A DNA stretch of 64,000 nucleotides, taken from Ligula intestinalis. Taxonomy: Eukaryota > Platyhelminthes > Cestoda > Diphyllobothriidea > Diphyllobothriidae. The stretch is taken from assembly GCA_036362985.1 (NCBI GenBank), contig JAYGXS010000008.1, positions 6,631,624-6,695,623 of the forward strand. Direction: 5' to 3'. Positions within the stretch are counted from its first letter, which is position 1. Each line of letters begins with the position of its first letter. A model generated the notes under the pieces. That model was not told the origin of the DNA and ran no database searches. It saw only the letters and a program-made list of their open reading frames with translations. The translations under genes were made by a program, and so were the position numbers. Shown piece after piece: positions 42,393 to 54,206 of the stretch.

Positions 42393-42467
42393 CACATCCT
42401 TCAGATACTTGGCCACCAGGCGATCAAGGTCTTCTTGCGTCAGAAGGTTCGACCGTCCCGGTTTGCC
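42393..42467 (-). CDS. Multiplexin, end of collagenous domain
   Basis: Acceptor GACTTGTAG precedes 42467; donor GTG|GTCAGT follows 42393; 25 codons in phase 0. The text begins GKPG, consistent with the end of a Gly-X-Y run, and continues RSNLLTQEDLDRLVAKYLKD V. The intron to the next exon is only 83 bases, usual for flatworms. No further Gly-X-Y exons were found upstream in the window, so the collagenous body lies further off, beyond 43 kb or outside the window. Confidence 0.55.
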
Positions 42468-42744
42468 CTACAAGTCAGTTAATTAAGGGAAAGATGGGCG
42501 AAGGCCATTGAGCTCCCTAACAAGATGATAGGAAATATATGGATGCAAATAAAAATTCAAAAAAGTACGTAAATTACAGGGACTGCGGTTACAACCACCG
42601 CAAAGCTGTTGGTAACTTGACATAGTAATAAACGCTGACTACTTGCTTATCATGAGTAGTATGATGTAATGTCCGTCCTTATGGCTGGGGAATGGGGTGT
42701 TTGGTGCATGTCAAGTTTGCTCTCCAATGAATTAACACAGGTGG

Positions 42745-42919
42745 ACAGGACACCCTCTTCGTTCCACGTTGCAATCACTCCGTTATCGAAGAAGAATTCT
42801 TGTCCTTCAATTCTTGCTTTACCGGGGCGTGGTTTGCGGGAATAACAGCGCAAAGTGGACGTATTAACCAGAGTAAAGAAATCTTCGGGCACAAAGCAAC
42901 CATCCAGGTCGTCTGCCAT
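42745..42919 (-). CDS. Candidate upstream exon, unknown domain
   Basis: An acceptor-like CGTATAACAACAG precedes 42919. The frame reads MADDLDGCFVPEDFFTLVNT, STLRCYSRKPRPGKARIEG and QEFFFDNGVIATWNEEG. It looks like real protein but I do not recognise it. The 3' boundary is uncertain (GTGTCC after GAAGAGG, or GTAAAG after CGCCCCG), and neither phase joins cleanly to the exon at 42467. Confidence 0.3.
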
Positions 42920-44029
42920 CTGTTGTTATACGTTTTTGCCATCCAAAGTCCTTTGTAGCACATGACGCGATTTTTTTTCAAGCGGTTTACTAAGACAGAC
43001 TGACCACTACACGTGTTCATATAGATATGCTCGCATCTCTCGATGCTTCTTAGCGTTGGCAGTTTCTAAGGGGGCTTTAGAGGAATGGAGCAGAAAACAT
43101 CAAAGGCCGCGTAAAGCAATATTTGGCGAGATTTTACTATACGCAATATGAGCTATGTCATGAAGTAGTTATGAAAGTTGAGCAAATGCTCGTACAGCGA
43201 ATGCATCGATTCCTCGACATGTCTTGTACCATAATACTGAACTTATCACAGTAGGTAAGACCCTCACCGCTGCGATCTTCAGGACATGGCTCCATGTGGG
43301 AAGCGAAATCGTGGGCCGCCAGGTAATAAAATAGTTGATATTGTAGAGAGGTAGTGAATTATAGGTTGTAAGAAGGTGAATGAACGCGAAACCACAGCCC
43401 AGGGGGCCGTGTCCGAGGTGAGAGAGTTAGTTAGTCGCCACAGTGAGATCCTGTGTGCCCCAGCCATAAAGGTGATTGGCCAGATGGAACTGGGTACGGA
43501 AGACACTGGTGCGTGCGCACCTACTAGTGGCTGTGAAGGGCGAGAGGTTGAGTGTTGCACGCGGAGTTTAGCAATTACCCATCACTTTAACCGTTAATAA
43601 ACGGCAGACTACGTCGGCGAGGGTATCCGCTGCCTATTCATCAACATTCGGTTCATACTTCCGATGTCTTAACCCCTCTTCTCCCTGAAAACTCTCCTTT
43701 AGTGTATGTTGTCCAGGCTATTTCGGTTTTAGAACAACATGGAATTCGGCATCGTCCAGGACGCCTACTTAGTCACATTCAAGGTCTCACTGGATACCTA
43801 TCCGTGAGAGGGGGTCTCCCAAATATGCCCAAATACTGCCTCATGTCACACAGAGGTTACTAAATGCGGAGATTCCACACTCAAACCACAATAAGCTGAA
43901 GAAATTCGGTCTTTGATATCTTAAATATATCCTGCCAGAATAAAGATACATACGCGTAGAGTACGTGTAGAATATCTATTTACTTGTAGACAAAATATTA
44001 ATCAGCCGACCATAAAGATGCCCACATTT

Positions 44030-44270
44030 TAGACTTATGAACCAGAATGACCGTAGTAATATTGAAAAGGTTCAGCAAGTTTTCACTCGTAAAATATTTT
44101 CTGTTTCTGGGTCTGGTATTACTCATACAGATAGATGTCGGTTAGCAAATATTACTTTTCTTTGGGTAAGAAGACTCGAAGCTGGTATATGCTTTCTGTT
44201 TTGCGTTAACAATAGTCCTAATCTCCCACAAATTAAGGCTCTTAATCCGTTAGACTGACCTTAAGCCACT
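44030..44270 (+). pseudogene. CR1-like LINE reverse transcriptase C-terminal fragment
   Basis: The frame reads QNDRSNIEKVQQVFTRKIF, ITHTDRCRLANITFLWVRRL and EAGICFLFCVNN. It fits the IExVQRRFTRxL...YxxRLxxLxLxxLxxRRxxxDLxxxYK pattern of the LINE tail. Further out-of-frame remains follow up to 44450, where the 590-bp repeat begins. It is a different subfamily from 4100-4910. Confidence 0.7.
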
Positions 44271-44454
44271 CGTAACTCTTCCATAATAATTTTACCACCC
44301 CGTAGCTCGACATCTAACCATGCTCGCTTTTTTTACCTCCAAATATGCTTTTATCTGGAACAATAGGCCACTCGAAATTAGGTTGTCTACTACAGTATCG
44401 ATTTACAAAAGCAAGAGGCATAAGCATTTAAATTTGGCGGAAATAAAGTCGTTA

Positions 44455-45050
44455 CTGTCTATTTCCTTACCAAACACGCAATTTGTAGATTTCAAAAAGG
44501 GTCCTCCTGTCATTTGAAGCTATTCCCAGTATACGGTGGTCGCTATTGATGGTTATAGCTCGGATGCTCGTGGACTCTGGAGTATGATTTCAATATGGGT
44601 CCTCCTGGTATTTGAAGCTGTTCCCAGGATACGGTAATCTTCAAAGTCGCTACTGATGGCTACCGCTCGGATGCTCGTGGACTCTGGAGTCTGATGGGTC
44701 GCATCTCTGTGATGTTGCCTTCTCCTGTTGACCCGGATGACTCCTTCCTATCTCACCGCTATATTATTTTTCCCATGACAATAAGCGTCGCGAACCCTCA
44801 ATAGCAGGATCCCATCAAACTGCATCACGTTATAACTTGCTACCCATTAAGGCAGTTTTTCTCCTTCATTTTTTTGGAAATCGGTGGCTCGCTGAACTCA
44901 TCCACCGATGTAGGAGCTTTTTTACTGCCCAGATAATTATTTTATAAGAGTTCGTTGTTAATCTGAACTATTTTTATTTTATTATTCTCACGATAGCACT
45001 ATGTTTGTAATGAAATGGCCCCTTGGGCCTTAAATATAAAATTTATTTGT
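44455..45050 (+). repeat. 590-bp repeat, close duplicate of 27810-28400
   Basis: Same start, end and internal blocks as the partner copy. It directly follows CR1-like coding remains, which suggests the repeat is the LINE's 3' end and that both copies come from retrotransposition or segmental copying. Confidence 0.8.
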
Positions 45051-45145
45051 TTAAAGAAGAATATATCCGGCTGTACTTGAAGAAGCTCGATACAAACTGG
45101 GCTATCAGTGAAATCCCCTTTATGAACTGCTACTGCAAACGGAGG

Positions 45146-45421
45146 TTAACAACTGAAACCGCCAAAACATTGGGCCAGCCTATTAGACTTCAAACCATCT
45201 TCTGATCTTCCGCTATTTCGGTTAATTGAAACATCGTTTCCCGGATTGTCGCCGAATTCGAAGTTCACTGGGTCTACAGTTCGGTGATCTTCGTATTGTT
45301 CAACAATTATTGTTCTTTCTTCACATAAAACTCTTCTTTTTTCGATGGCTTCCCAGATACGCATGAAAACAGTAAAAAATCTATCGTCTGGGAATCCATT
45401 TAAAGGATTCAAAGAGTCCAA
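45146..45421 (-). CDS. Open frame of unknown nature
   Basis: A 91-codon minus-strand frame in AT-rich DNA. It reads DSLNPLNGFPDDRFFTVFMR, IWEAIEKRRVLCEERTIIVE then FGDNPGNDVSINRNSG. The composition looks protein-like, but I do not recognise a domain and the flanks lack clear splice signals. It could be a fragment of a mobile-element protein. Confidence 0.2.
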   Translation of the reverse strand: MDSLNPLNGFPDDRFFTVFMRIWEAIEKRRVLCEERTIIVEQYEDHRTVDPVNFEFGDNPGNDVSINRNSGRSEDGLKSNRLAQCFGGFSC

Positions 45422-45469
45422 AAATAACTCTTTTGAAGGATGACACTAATCGTTACGAGCTGTCTTCTT

Positions 45470-47320
45470 TATAAAAAGTTATCAGTGTCATAAATATGAC
45501 CTACTGACCAGACGGTTAGCCATGTACAATATGACCGAATTGGATGCTATATATACCAATTTTGAGGAAGTCTGGAAAACATAGCGACCACTTCGGACTG
45601 TACACCAATCAATGGACACTCCTATTGACTAAAAACGAGTAGGCATTATCAATTTTATCAAGTATGTTTCAGATTCTCACTGTTCTGTATACTCTACACG
45701 CGTCTGATGATGATCTGGTGTGTCCAAGTCGAAAATTTGTCATATATTTTTTGCTAACGTTACCTTACGAACTTATTCCATCAAATTATATTTATTGGGT
45801 TGCCAGCTTTTCAAATATACCGCATTATAGCGTCAGATCCGCTTTTGAAGGAAAAGAAAACAATTTAAGTTGTTAAAAATTCATGTACATTAAGCTGAAC
45901 ACTTACTTTAACCCCTTTTCGTCCGGGAATCACAGCACAGGATTTCCCACAGTTTTCTGTTGATCCCAGCTCGCCCCTTTTGCCCTAAGGAAGTAAAAAC
46001 AAGCAGTGGTTGCAAGAAACAAATGAGAATCTTCAAAAAAGTTGAAGTATATGCACTCGTGAAAATTCTGCAGTTGACTGCCTAGAAAGCTCAAATTCAG
46101 CTTTCTACTGTGGAGAACTAAGTCCAAAATACAGTACCGCGGGAAGTCAATAGCATTAAAATTTCCGCAGTTAAAGTTCTGGGAAAATGTATAAGCAACT
46201 TATTCGCGTAGGAGGGTACCTGAGTTTCTAACTCGGACATTTCACACGGTAGGTGGTCACAGTTTGCGTCTCCTCCAGTGGAGACTTGGGAGCCCTAACA
46301 AGTGACGCGTTAAGTTACAGAAGGAATTTGGCTGTGTATACCTTTTCGCCTTGCTGACCCACCAAAACCTGTTAATCGGAAGTTTGGGAAGCATAAATCG
46401 ATAGACAGCTAAGCAAAAAGGCGGAAGTTAATGTATAGCATAGGTGAATTTACAATCGACTACTTGATCATTCAAAGCAGCTCCTTCTATAAGGGTTTTC
46501 ACCGGCAGCATTTTAACGCTACACCAGCGGGTCTTTATTATTCAAAGAAATGCAAACCAAAATTCTGAAATGTGTTCTCAATTGGAATAGCTTTTGGTAA
46601 AAATTAACTTTACCTCCGGGAATAGCATGTCAAAACCACATTCTTGGGTAATACGGAACTGGTAGCACAGCAGATTATACAGTTTGGTCTAATAACTTAA
46701 GATGGTTAGACTAAAATAGGTTGAAATATCTAAACTATAACCCAATATACGACAAAAAATTGATAAAACATAATAGTGAACCAAAATGTAAGCTAAAAAC
46801 TGAACAAAAATATACGTTACTTATAAAATGTAATATAAACTTACTGTGTAAAGTGAAGTTAAGTAAGCTCGTACAGAGGTTACCTCGAAAACCAACCCAA
46901 TGTGGCTAATTAATCTGATTGTAAGGTAAAAAATAAACTCTAGCCGAACTAAAATAAATAAACAAGAATAACTAATGTAAAAATATATCTAAAAACAAAA
47001 CAAAAACTCATCAAACTTAATAAAAACTGGTAAAAGGGAACCTAAGCACGAAATAGAATAAACTATGTGTAAATTGGTTGTTTTTCTCCTAATATTTTTT
47101 GCGTGATTTTTTGTTGGCAAACATTTGGCCAAATATTACATGATTTAGATGATTTCGGGGAGGTAAACTTAACATCCACCAAGATCTTTTGAAAAGTGTC
47201 GTAATAACCACGATCCTCCGGCGTTAACCCAAAACATTTCAGTCAGGCTGGCTGGCTGGGCTACCGCTTTTCGAACGAGCTTCTTTCCTAACACCTGCAA
47301 TAACTACACGCATAGAACAT
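45470..47320. other. AT-rich sequence, no gene recognised
   Basis: Only short frames. No tRNA, transposon end or splice-supported exon was seen. Confidence 0.35.
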
Positions 47321-47330
47321 GACTAGCTTA

Positions 47331-47597
47331 GAAATATTCCCATGGTTAATATTAGAAGTCAGTTTATGGCAAACATTTTTTTTCGGCAACGCTGACATGG
47401 CCTACATGCGCAAACTGACATAGTCCGCGTTGGTCAATCAGCGCCCGTGTTAGATAGTTATTGATTTTTCTACCCTATTCCAACTTTAATCGTTATGTAC
47501 AGCATTTATTTCCCTTGCAAATGTTTGGTCTGATGAAAAGTTGCGGAAAAAAATCGTTTGCCATAAACTGACGTCTAATATTAACCTTAGAAATATT
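47331..47597. repeat. Fold-back element with about 58-bp arms
   Basis: Left arm 47331-47390 and right arm 47539-47597 are inverted copies (AGAAATATT, GGTTAATATTAGA, GTCAGTTTATGGCAAAC, CGGCAAC or CCGCAAC). The centre CATAGTCCGCGTTGGTCAAT and TAGTTATTGATTTT matches the spacer and arm of the fold-back at 3709-4080. CTGATGAAAAGTTGCGGAAA at the right-arm edge may be a decayed hammerhead. Confidence 0.65.
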
Positions 47598-47599
47598 AA

Positions 47600-49950
47600 T
47601 TTTATAATTTAGGCTCTTATTATTTTACATATTTGTATAGAAAATTGCATGAAAATAAGTCTTCTTGTGCTCCTTTTGATGCAAATTATGCATTTTTCAA
47701 AGTTTGTGTGTACAGAAGTACACATTCTACCTATGAAACATTTTCTATTGATGAGACTGTTCAAGGGCGCAAAATATACCTTCATAAAGCATCAAATTTG
47801 TCGATTTAGGAAGGTCGCCTATAAAGGTATACAACTCGATTCATATCAATTGCGAAAATTTATAATTCCTACATGACTTCTTAAAACGAATAGAAATTCT
47901 GATCTTATGTTCAAGAAAAGCTTTGCGGCTTGCAGTTTGAAAATCTTGAAGTAAAGTGTAAGGACAGGTCAGGTTAAAAATTATTCGGCAACTTAAAAAG
48001 CGTTCTTTTTGAAACCGAAACGAAGCCTTCCTTCAAATACTAAATTTGAAGAAGTCGGCAAAATAATATTCTACAAAATGCGCAAAAGAAGATAAACTTC
48101 GGTGCGCGCTTTCTGTACAGTATATTTATATTTATCAGGGCGTCGAATATCAAGGAGAAAACAGCATACCATTGAGATTGTCCTTTTTAGAGAGGGTAAT
48201 TTGTTGGGTCGGTGGAAAATAAGCTCGTTCAATGGTTGGCATCCCTAGGTGACTGGTTTAATTTGGCACGTCACTGCATGATAATTACTATTACAACCTT
48301 ACTTATGCAAAATACTGAAACTTGTCAAAGATTGATAATCCCTCGCAAAACGACATTAAGAATAGTTGCAATACTGATTTTTGTGCAGCCTAAGCTCAAG
48401 ACATGTCATTCCAGGTCATGTCAAGATGCCAGCTTCCATCTGACCGCTTACAAAATGCACATTCTGTTAAAAAAGGCTTCTTAAGTGGTATGCATTTAAT
48501 TAACTGGTTTGTACTTCCCTTATAAGTTCAAATATGTTTGGTAGAGAATTTCACAATGCTATTTTTTATTTTACACGTTTGGTAGCGAATTTCGTCTTTT
48601 TTGGATTTACACATAAAGGGAGGGCATATGTCGGTTTAAAAGAAGTTTATATTTCTGACATTGATACGACTGTGAAATGTTTTTTTCATAATACGTCGTT
48701 TCCGTAAATTTTTTGAAGTTTATTATCGTATGTGCAGCATGATCCACGTTTATTGCGAAATTCAAGGGGACCCATGTGACCGTTTCCTCTTGGCGTCGAG
48801 AAAAAAGTAGTTTTGCTTGGACAGAACTTGCACAGCATACAGTTTGGAAACCTTGAATTCAGGCCGTTAGGTTTCCAAATTATTCGTCAATTTGGTAACT
48901 TTAGGATCAACTGGTGCCCTTTTTTCGTATGAATTTAAAAGAAGGCCTTATTAGCTACCAAACAAGTGAATGCTTCCTATGAAGATTACTTGAATTTATA
49001 AGGACGGTGAAAATTGATGAGTGAAATGCATGTTACATACGACGCCATTTTTTACAGAATATAATTTTTGTAAGCGGTAATATACATAGAGGCCGGGCTG
49101 ACTTGAGAGTAGGCAGCCTGAAAATCAGTATTACTTTAAAAATTTTCTCGAAAGATGTTACATTTGAAATTTTGTTAGACATCTCACGCGGTAGCAAATT
49201 TACCGTAATTATCTGTTTATATTTCATTAACCATTTGTTTGTGGCGGCCAATGTTGGGCAATATAGTTCGAGAAAACATTGCAGAGGTTCTCGTTTGGTA
49301 TAACGAGCCACAGAGAAAAAATATATGAACATAGAACCTATTTTCTGCTATCTTTGCGGCTTACGATGAGAGTAGAGTACTGGCCTATCGTTGTGTGCGG
49401 GAGTTTTGGTAAACTGAAGTATTCAGCACTTTCAACAAAATAACGAATTAACCAGAAATTAAAGTACTTTACGGAATTGATCATCAGTGGACTACCAGCG
49501 CGCTCCCTATCTGATTTTCGCTTGCACCGCTGTACTTGGCTGTTAAGACTCCCTTATTTTAGTGTTTCCCTTCCATCGTTCACCTGAAAGTATAGGCTGA
49601 ATTATGACAGTCTTGGGGAAAACCCCCGCACGATGACTGTAAAATCCTGCAGGCGTTCGTAAGTAATGTTGGGCCGTACCAACAAACCCTGGCAGTAGAT
49701 AAAACGTTGGCCACAGGGTTCTTCCGCGTCTGCGCTGTGTTCCGAAACGCACCTAGCTGTGATCCGGTTCATGTGCGCCGCGCACACTGACATGTGTAAA
49801 TGCGTGCGCCGCGCAGTGTTCTCCCTGGGAAAAACGCCTGTCCATTAAGCAGGCTGGCAGCCGCAGCCACGTGATGCGCCGTTCGTTTCAATGTGGCAGT
49901 TGTTTTTAGACAGACTCTACGCCAATTGTCGGTATTTACAGGGGATAAGT
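47600..49950. other. AT-rich sequence, no gene recognised
   Basis: Frames up to 99 codons without recognisable domains. The stretch 49955-50040 resembles the PLE-linked GAAGAAGACGC...CGCTGGGAC...TTTATT tail seen inverted at 26620-26665. Confidence 0.35.
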
Positions 49951-50085
49951 TAATTAGGAAGAAGAAGACGCTGCACTCGCTGGGACATGAAACTTTATTT
50001 ACCCGACCTTTTGGCATTCTTTTTTTCGAAGCATCTTTTCCCGGGTACAACTTTGACGATTACGTATGCAGCAGAATTTATTGAA

Positions 50086-50117
50086 GCAATACATTTCGTG
50101 AATGCTCATCAGCTGCG
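50086..50117 (-). ncRNA. Minimal hammerhead-like motif
   Basis: CTGATGA (50106-50112), helix II GC-ATTC-AC (one C-A mismatch), GAAA (50094-50097), then TGTA: triplet GUA, with helix III AUGU self-complementary through G-U pairs. Confidence 0.4.
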
Positions 50118-50523
50118 TCTTCTTGTGAGTAATGAATAAAAGAATACAAAATTGAATTCATACAGAAAAATTGATGTTAATAGCAAGGTCACAAGAAAGG
50201 ACCAAGGGGTAATCAATAACGTAGGACAGTTAAACGCTGTGGATAGCAAAAATGGGGTAAAAATGTCTAAGGCAAAAAGGGCTGGAAAGAGGAATGTATA
50301 TGCAGGGAGCCGGTGTTACCAAGGCAGAGTTAGCTTCACCACATGCTCCAGGTGTTTACATACACGTTTTATTGCCTTCGACGTTTTTACCACAGCGTTT
50401 ACCGTTCCTACGTTACTGATTGCCTCTTGGCCATTTCTTGGGACCTTGCGGTTCGCATCGATTTTTTTGTAGAATTCAATTTTGTATTTTCTCATTCGTT
50501 ACTCACTTTATGCAGCGAGAGTA

Positions 50524-50556
50524 CGCAGCTGATGAGCACTCGTGAAAGTTATGGTT
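50524..50556 (+). ncRNA. Minimal hammerhead-like motif
   Basis: CTGATGA (50529-50535), helix II GC-ACTC-GT (G-U and C-G), GAAA (50544-50547), then GTTA: triplet UUA, helix III AGUU pairable with itself through G-U. Mirror partner of the 50086 copy. Confidence 0.4.
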
Positions 50557-50899
50557 CCATTAAATTCTGCTGTATACGCAATCTTCAAATTGTTCTATAT
50601 GCAAAATCATCAACAGTAACAGAAAGGAGAAGTTCGTACAAAGGGCGTTGTAATATTCAGAGGATGCATTCACTTTGCTACGGAGTACCTATGACTTCTA
50701 ACGGCTTTCTCTTTAGTGAGGGTAGCAATCTGCTTGTGCGCTTATTCTTAGACCACCGGCGTGTGGATCGTGAACGTTCGTCACTCGTACTGGGTGGTTC
50801 CGTACTAGGATTGCTCGGCCGCCGGGCCATCAAGCGCGAATCCGAAAAATCAAGCGAGAAAAGGTTTTGTTGCAGCGATTAAATCTACTTCTTTTCAAG

Positions 50900-52240
50900 G
50901 AGTTTGGGAACTCGTATTATAGCTGGTATCGGGAGTTAAGAAAATACTATTGATAAAAGTAGAAAGAGACTATGAAAATTGTTAGATTGGGTAAGTATAT
51001 CACTTGGTTAATATAAAAGCAGGAGTAATGACAGTATCGTTGTACAACCTCATGATGAGTTTTAAAAGTAGAAATAACTGTAAAATTAAACATGCGGATA
51101 GGACGACGCGAAAGGAGTAGACATAAGGGACAGAGAAGTTACTTAATAGGTCAAGAATCAAGGTTAAAGGGAAACTATAGCAAAAGTTCAGCATTAGAAG
51201 GTGGACGACGCCCTCGACAATTATGTTACATTAGTAAGCATGCAGAGGGATGTAGTAGGACATAGGGAACCAAGTGTTCGTTTCACGCATGAAATTTGCT
51301 GAAGCCCACAAAAATTGTCAAAGGTAAATGCCCTTGACGCACAGCGGATAGACTAGATCTGGGGAAAGTAGAAGCGAGAAGATTATGATTTGAGAGAACC
51401 TAACGTACTACGGACAGTAACGGCAGAATTATAATAGTAGCATTATAAGTAGAAATTCAACTAAGCCACAGGTTCATTGGTAATGCTAGCTTTAAGAAAA
51501 GAATTGGTGACAGCACTATGAAGGGGGTTTACTTCACACATTTAAGTTTGGAAGGGCAGTAGACTTGAAATGTGTCGATACATTTCAGCGTCCAAACCCT
51601 TAGAATGCAGTACATCCTGTCCGCACGTATTCAAAAGAGTTAGTCAGTTTTATCTGTCGCACGGTTTTTTAGTCTATCCTGTGAAAAAACCTTTTGCTTT
51701 CAGATCGATCCAACGGAGACTGTTAGACCGTGCTTTTAAGACAAGCATGACAAGGATCCCGTGAATGGTACCGATTGATCGACAGCAAAAAAGAGTATAA
51801 GAGCATCATTTTCATCAAAACCTCCCGGTGGACAGCGGCACCGTGAGACAGGAAACGGTATTTTGGCTTCTGTATGTCTGAACAGGCCGCCGAGCTATTT
51901 GTGGGGCTGGGGAGAGGCTGTCCCACGCATCTTGTGCACAGTGTAAAAAGTACTTACTTTGCCAGTTTTAAATGCCTCTGTCTGGTATCTCAAGAAGAGT
52001 GCCTTTGTTGGGTTATGGGCCCAAATGATTGACGAGTAACTGACCTCCTCTCCAAATGGCCGGCAGTTGATGCAACCACGAACTCCCCGCCCCACGATGT
52101 CTACCACATTCTACTGCAGAAGGACCTACCAGTTCGACTCCCTTAGCAGTTACAAGTTGCTTCATTTCTAGCTCCTTGGCTGGTATCCCCTGTTTGCTGG
52201 GGTCCGACTTACTTTGGAAATGCCACATGGATCGTTTGGC
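50900..52240. other. No gene recognised
   Basis: Frames under 100 codons without domains. Confidence 0.35.
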
Positions 52241-52889
52241 TACGCAAGGGCATCGATAATGGGCCAAGGGAATGGCGGCAGCTGCCATCCTGGCGATTTT
52301 TAGCGAAACAAACGATGGGCTTGGCTAACAACCCGATTAATGGAAATGCCACACAATGCCCCCACTACTGAGGCATCGACATTTACACGCCAATGCATGT
52401 GGGAGATAGTTCAATTGGGAGGAATTTACCCTTGTTGTACTGCTCCTACCGAATGGCAGAAATGCAACGCAAGTGCTGACTTAACTTTCAGCCTTTTGGG
52501 AACATAAAAGGCTATTTTTTTCATAGCACATCAGCATGTGTCTCTCCTCGTTATTTTTCCGCCGGCTGAAAAAAAACTCTTCCTTGTACTTCTTATTTAC
52601 GTGCCAACTGAAAGGCATTCCACTGGGGAGTTTGCCAAACTTAAATAATTAACTTTTCTGCCAGTTATCTTATGATCATATTTGGGTAGTTTTCTTTCAA
52701 TGTAGACTGTACAAAGTTACCTGAACCCCTCGAAGTATAAAATATTCCTGAAACGTAGATGTTTAGTATTTTAGTGACCGTTTGTCGTGTAACACGACAA
52801 CAAGCTTAAAACTTACATAACTGCCTTGCGGTTTTTTTACAGAATTTTAAAATATCTAGTTCTGAAATAGTACAAATGTCCATTTAGAG

Positions 52890-53280
52890 TTATCTACAAG
52901 GTACCCTCAAGCATCTCAAAATTTCTTGGACAGCGTCTCTTGGCTACGGCAGAAGCGGCCGCAATCAGGCTACGCCGACCCATCCTTTGCGCCCAAAAGA
53001 ATTTCGTCGCGGCACCACAGTTACCATGGTCAAAAGCTGCTAATCCAACAGCCAGCGGCTTAGCACCTCAACCGACTACCAGCTCCCCCTAACGCGGATC
53101 AAATGTTGACCCCGTTTTGACCCCTCATTCCCCCCTCCCCTGACAACCGTCCTTCCTTTTTTCTACTAACCCGCATAGTCAATTTACTTAATTACCCTAT
53201 AAATGTAAAGGCCTGATGAGAATTATCGAAAACAAACGTATGTTCACCAATTCATCTTCTGAATTTTTCAATGGGAATTT
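52890..53280 (+). repeat. PLE-type terminal repeat inserted in unit 1
   Basis: Absent from the matching place in unit 2 (about 54915), where CCATTTAAAATTTCATAAGA runs uninterrupted. The insert has a C-rich stretch, CCTGACAACC, ATAAATGT and a hammerhead at 53208-53250. Related copies are at 61430-61680 and 58230-58440. Confidence 0.65.
53208..53250 (+). ncRNA. Hammerhead-like motif with a looped helix III
   Basis: CTGATGA (53213-53219), two-pair helix II GA-ATTA-TC, GAAA (53228-53231), helix III ACA (53232-53234) with TGT (53241-53243) and loop AACGTA, then T53244 and C53245: triplet UUC. Helix I keeps two pairs. This subfamily could fold within one molecule, unlike the loopless type. Confidence 0.5.
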
Positions 53281-54206
53281 TCGCAAATTTAAAATGTTTC
53301 ATAATAATATTTAGTAAGCAGCGAGGTTACTTTGGATAAATTTTCACCAATTCATATGCCGTTGCCAGTTTTAAGTCCCCATGTCCCCCTAGAAGCTGGT
53401 CTGAGCTTAAATGTGTATCTAAATTTATAAAATTGCCATTATTAATTAATTTCTGCCAAGAGTATGAAGTTGCAACTTATGTGTGATTCGGACCACTGGC
53501 AGTTGAAATTAAAACTGGAAGGAGAACGAGTACATACATATGCTCCTGGAAACTCTACTCACTTCTACCTCATTTAAATTCGACTCAGGGAGAATACTTA
53601 TGCAGCCTATATAATTAAAAGTCACAGCTAGTTTTTATTGTTCAACTAGAGGCCTTCTTTATGGATAAATTAATCGAGGTGGCTACTGAGCAAGCGGGGC
53701 GGAAAGAAAACAATGGGAATAAATTTGATATTGAAAAGGCAAAATTCACAGAATGGACCGTGAGACTTAACTTTAATCTCGCAACTCCTACATTGAACAT
53801 CCCCAATAAGTATATCGATACCAACGTCAGCTGTCCGTTTCTCACGAATGACGCCAACAGGTTGGTCGCATAAGTTTTTAAATAACAACGCAAATTTTTG
53901 CTCAGCAATTAAAAAGTCTTAAAGCAACGTTTTTTCAAGCAATCCTCCTCAAAAGCTTATGGGTTTTTACTTTGAAAATAGACGATAACTGGGAACAACT
54001 ACTCAAACTCGTTCTAAACCTAGATATCTTCACAGATGGCATAGTGAACAGTTACCTCGGGTTGTGTGCTGTTCATTGCTGCTTTATCTTAGTTCAAAAC
54101 AGCAGACTAATCCGACTGGATAAGATGCTTTTGCACAATATAAAGGAAGTTAAGTTCGAAATGTACAGGTGCTATAAGCAGTCACTATTAGAAAAAAAGC
54201 TGAGCG

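Larger units (their letters stand above)
50080..50560. repeat. Fold-back element with hammerhead-bearing arms
   Basis: Arms 50080-50170 and 50463-50560 are inverted copies: CGTGAATGCTCATCAGCTGC and the GTGAGTAA(T/C)GAAT...ATACAAAATTGAATTC block. About 290 bases lie between. A single-arm copy is at 3060-3160. Confidence 0.65.
52245..54206 (+). repeat. Tandem segmental duplication, unit 1
   Basis: Starts at a GGCATCGATAA block that recurs at 54207 and 55757. Shared landmarks are GGCTTG(G)(C/A)TAACAACC, TTAATGGAAATGCCACA, GAGATAGTTCA, TCTGCCAGTTATCTTATGA or TCTGCCGTATATCGTATGA and AAACTTACATA. This unit is about 410 bases longer than unit 2 because of an insertion at about 52890-53280. Confidence 0.75.

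Noticed and set aside
43376..43597. 73-codon plus-strand frame (TTAQGAVSEVRELVSRHSEI) as a gag-like exon
   Set aside because: The opposite strand is also open over 93 codons here and no domain or splice site supports either.
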